From Candidatus Bathyarchaeota archaeon (GTDB lineage Archaea; Thermoproteota; Bathyarchaeia; 40CM-2-53-6): a stretch of 6,637 nucleotides of DNA. The stretch's first letter is position 1; each line of letters begins with the position of its first letter. The DNA lies in the NCBI GenBank assembly GCA_005882905.1, contig VBBG01000212.1, positions 1 to 6,637 of the forward strand, given 5' to 3'. Made by a program: the position numbers and the translations under genes. This document shows, piece after piece, positions 5,715 to 6,637 of this stretch. A model generated the notes under the pieces. That model had not been told where the DNA came from. It searched no databases and worked only from the letters and a program-made list of their open reading frames with translations.

Positions 5715-6637
5715 TTGTCCGTAGAGGAAGTTGCGTCTCAGCGACCCTCTCGAGGATTGCAGATTGCCATTGTTGGCGTAGGAGGTGCGGGCAACAGCCT
5801 TCTCAGCCGTGCGATCAGCGAGGGAGTGAGCCCAAAGAATTGTGTCGCGGTCAATACTGACCGAGGCCAACTATCAGAGTCGAGTGCCCAGAACAAGGTT
5901 CTCTTTGCGGGATCCTCTGGATCTAGCCGGAGTGGCTCCGCGGACAGTCGCTCGCGCATACAGTCATTGGCGCACAGAGTTGCTCCGTTTACTCGGGAAT
6001 CAGACTTTACCATTCTCTTGACCGGTCTTGGGGGCGTGACGGGCACAAGCGCGGCGCCCCTCATCGCTCAGCTCAACCGTGATGAAGTTAGACCCGTGGT
6101 CTCGATCGTGGCCTTGCCTTTCATCCATGAGCGAGAGAGAAGATTTGTGGCGTTGCGAGGGCTCAAACAGATGGTCGAGGCCTGTGATTGCACAGTCGTT
6201 ATCGATAATGCGGCCGAATTTGGACGGGTTTCAGACTCAGAGCGCGCGGCGGATGAGACAGCTGGCTTTGCGGTGAGGAGTCTGTCGGAAGTGGTGGCGA
6301 TGGGACGGCCTTTGGTTAGTTATAGAATCCTGAAGATACTGTCGCTTGGACAGATCGGGACCGTATGCTTTGCGCCGGTGATTTCGAACGAGAGAGTCCA
6401 ATCCGCAGTGATTGGCGCGCTTCGAACGCCATCTGCTAGTCTGACTGCGTCAAAGGCGAGAGGGGCGGTCCTGCTATATCGCGGGGTGGAACCGTTGAGT
6501 AGCGGGCAGGTTGCGCGAGCGTATGAGGCAGTATCCTCGCTCGTCGGGCATGATGTCGAGTTTGTCCATGTGAGCACGATATCAGCGGCATCATCGAGCT
6601 TGTCGGTCTTCCTTACCGGCTATTCCTACGATATGGT
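5715..6637 (+). CDS. Divergent FtsZ/tubulin-superfamily GTPase-like protein (3' end outside window)
   Basis: The frame is open from the TGA at 5694-5696 to the window end. TTG 5715 is the best start; ATT 5709 is the only other codon near a plausible start site. The 307 visible residues align by eye with FtsZ: IAIVGVGGAGNS with GVGGAGN at 21-27 (T1 loop), VNTD with NTD at 47-49, GGVTGTS at 106-112 in place of GGGTGTG (T4 loop), PF at 135-136 followed by ERERR, and IDN with N165. The C-terminal domain follows (ARGAVLLYRGVEPLSSGQV). Known FtsZ proteins bind GTP, polymerise, and hydrolyse GTP through NxDxxD in the T7 loop. Here that position reads LVSYRI (200-205), with no Asn or Asp. The T3 region, usually GxGAGGxPE, is a Ser/Gly/Arg stretch at 66-81. 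GTP binding is plausible; hydrolysis in the usual way is doubtful. A cytoskeletal, scaffolding or division-related role is inference. The C-terminal tail is not visible. Confidence 0.85.
   Translation, partial: MSVEEVASQRPSRGLQIAIVGVGGAGNSLLSRAISEGVSPKNCVAVNTDRGQLSESSAQNKVLFAGSSGSSRSGSADSRSRIQSLAHRVAPFTRESDFTILLTGLGGVTGTSAAPLIAQLNRDEVRPVVSIVALPFIHERERRFVALRGLKQMVEACDCTVVIDNAAEFGRVSDSERAADETAGFAVRSLSEVVAMGRPLVSYRILKILSLGQIGTVCFAPVISNERVQSAVIGALRTPSASLTASKARGAVLLYRGVEPLSSGQVARAYEAVSSLVGHDVEFVHVSTISAASSSLSVFLTGYSYDM

Noticed and set aside
5738..6064. Minus-strand 108-codon frame
   Set aside because: It is antisense to the FtsZ T1-T4 region, whose plus-strand translation carries the conserved motifs; its own sequence resembles no protein family.
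6320..6577. Minus-strand 85-codon frame
   Set aside because: It lies wholly within the FtsZ-like coding region in antisense and shows no motif; it is a shadow frame.

Overview
This window looks like chromosomal DNA from an archaeon, most plausibly of the TACK group (Nitrososphaeria or Bathyarchaeia-like); the lineage is an inference. Supporting signs are: a glycine decarboxylase split into two subunits; a membrane GlcNAc-1-phosphate transferase of the archaeal/eukaryotic Alg7 (GPT) type rather than bacterial MraY/WecA; a divergent FtsZ-family protein; TATA-like boxes about 26 bases before probable starts; and start codons that mostly lack a Shine-Dalgarno sequence. Base composition looks fairly even at roughly 50% GC. 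No mobile element, CRISPR array, rRNA or tRNA was recognised.

Layout. Bases 1-848 (+) hold the last 281 codons of an ATP-grasp ligase whose N-terminus lies outside the window. Bases 849-1220 lie between convergent genes and contain no convincing gene, only a short hairpin, a 12-bp tandem repeat and T-rich tracts on the minus strand. Bases 1221-2485 (-) are a two-gene unit: a GPT-type polyprenyl-phosphate sugar-1-phosphate transferase, followed by an 80-residue two-helix membrane protein that overlaps it by the four bases TTGA. A 93-bp divergent promoter region (2486-2578) separates this unit from gcvPA and gcvPB (+, 2579-5526), which are five bases apart. After a 188-bp gap with two TATA-like elements comes the first 307 codons of an FtsZ-like protein (+, 5715 to the window edge).

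How the genes work together. GcvPA and GcvPB together form the PLP-dependent P-protein of the glycine cleavage system; the T and H proteins are not in the window. The GPT-type enzyme would make the first lipid-linked sugar for N-glycosylation or another surface glycan, and the small membrane protein is probably co-expressed with it. The ATP-grasp protein and the FtsZ-like protein have no evident functional tie to these genes.

Most of the window is ordinary. The points most worth a second look are: the FtsZ-like protein, which keeps nucleotide-binding signatures but has lost the catalytic T7-loop residues; the GPT-type enzyme, which has Asn where the family usually has a metal-binding Asp; and the small membrane protein translationally linked to it. 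I found no strong evidence for a wholly new multi-gene system.
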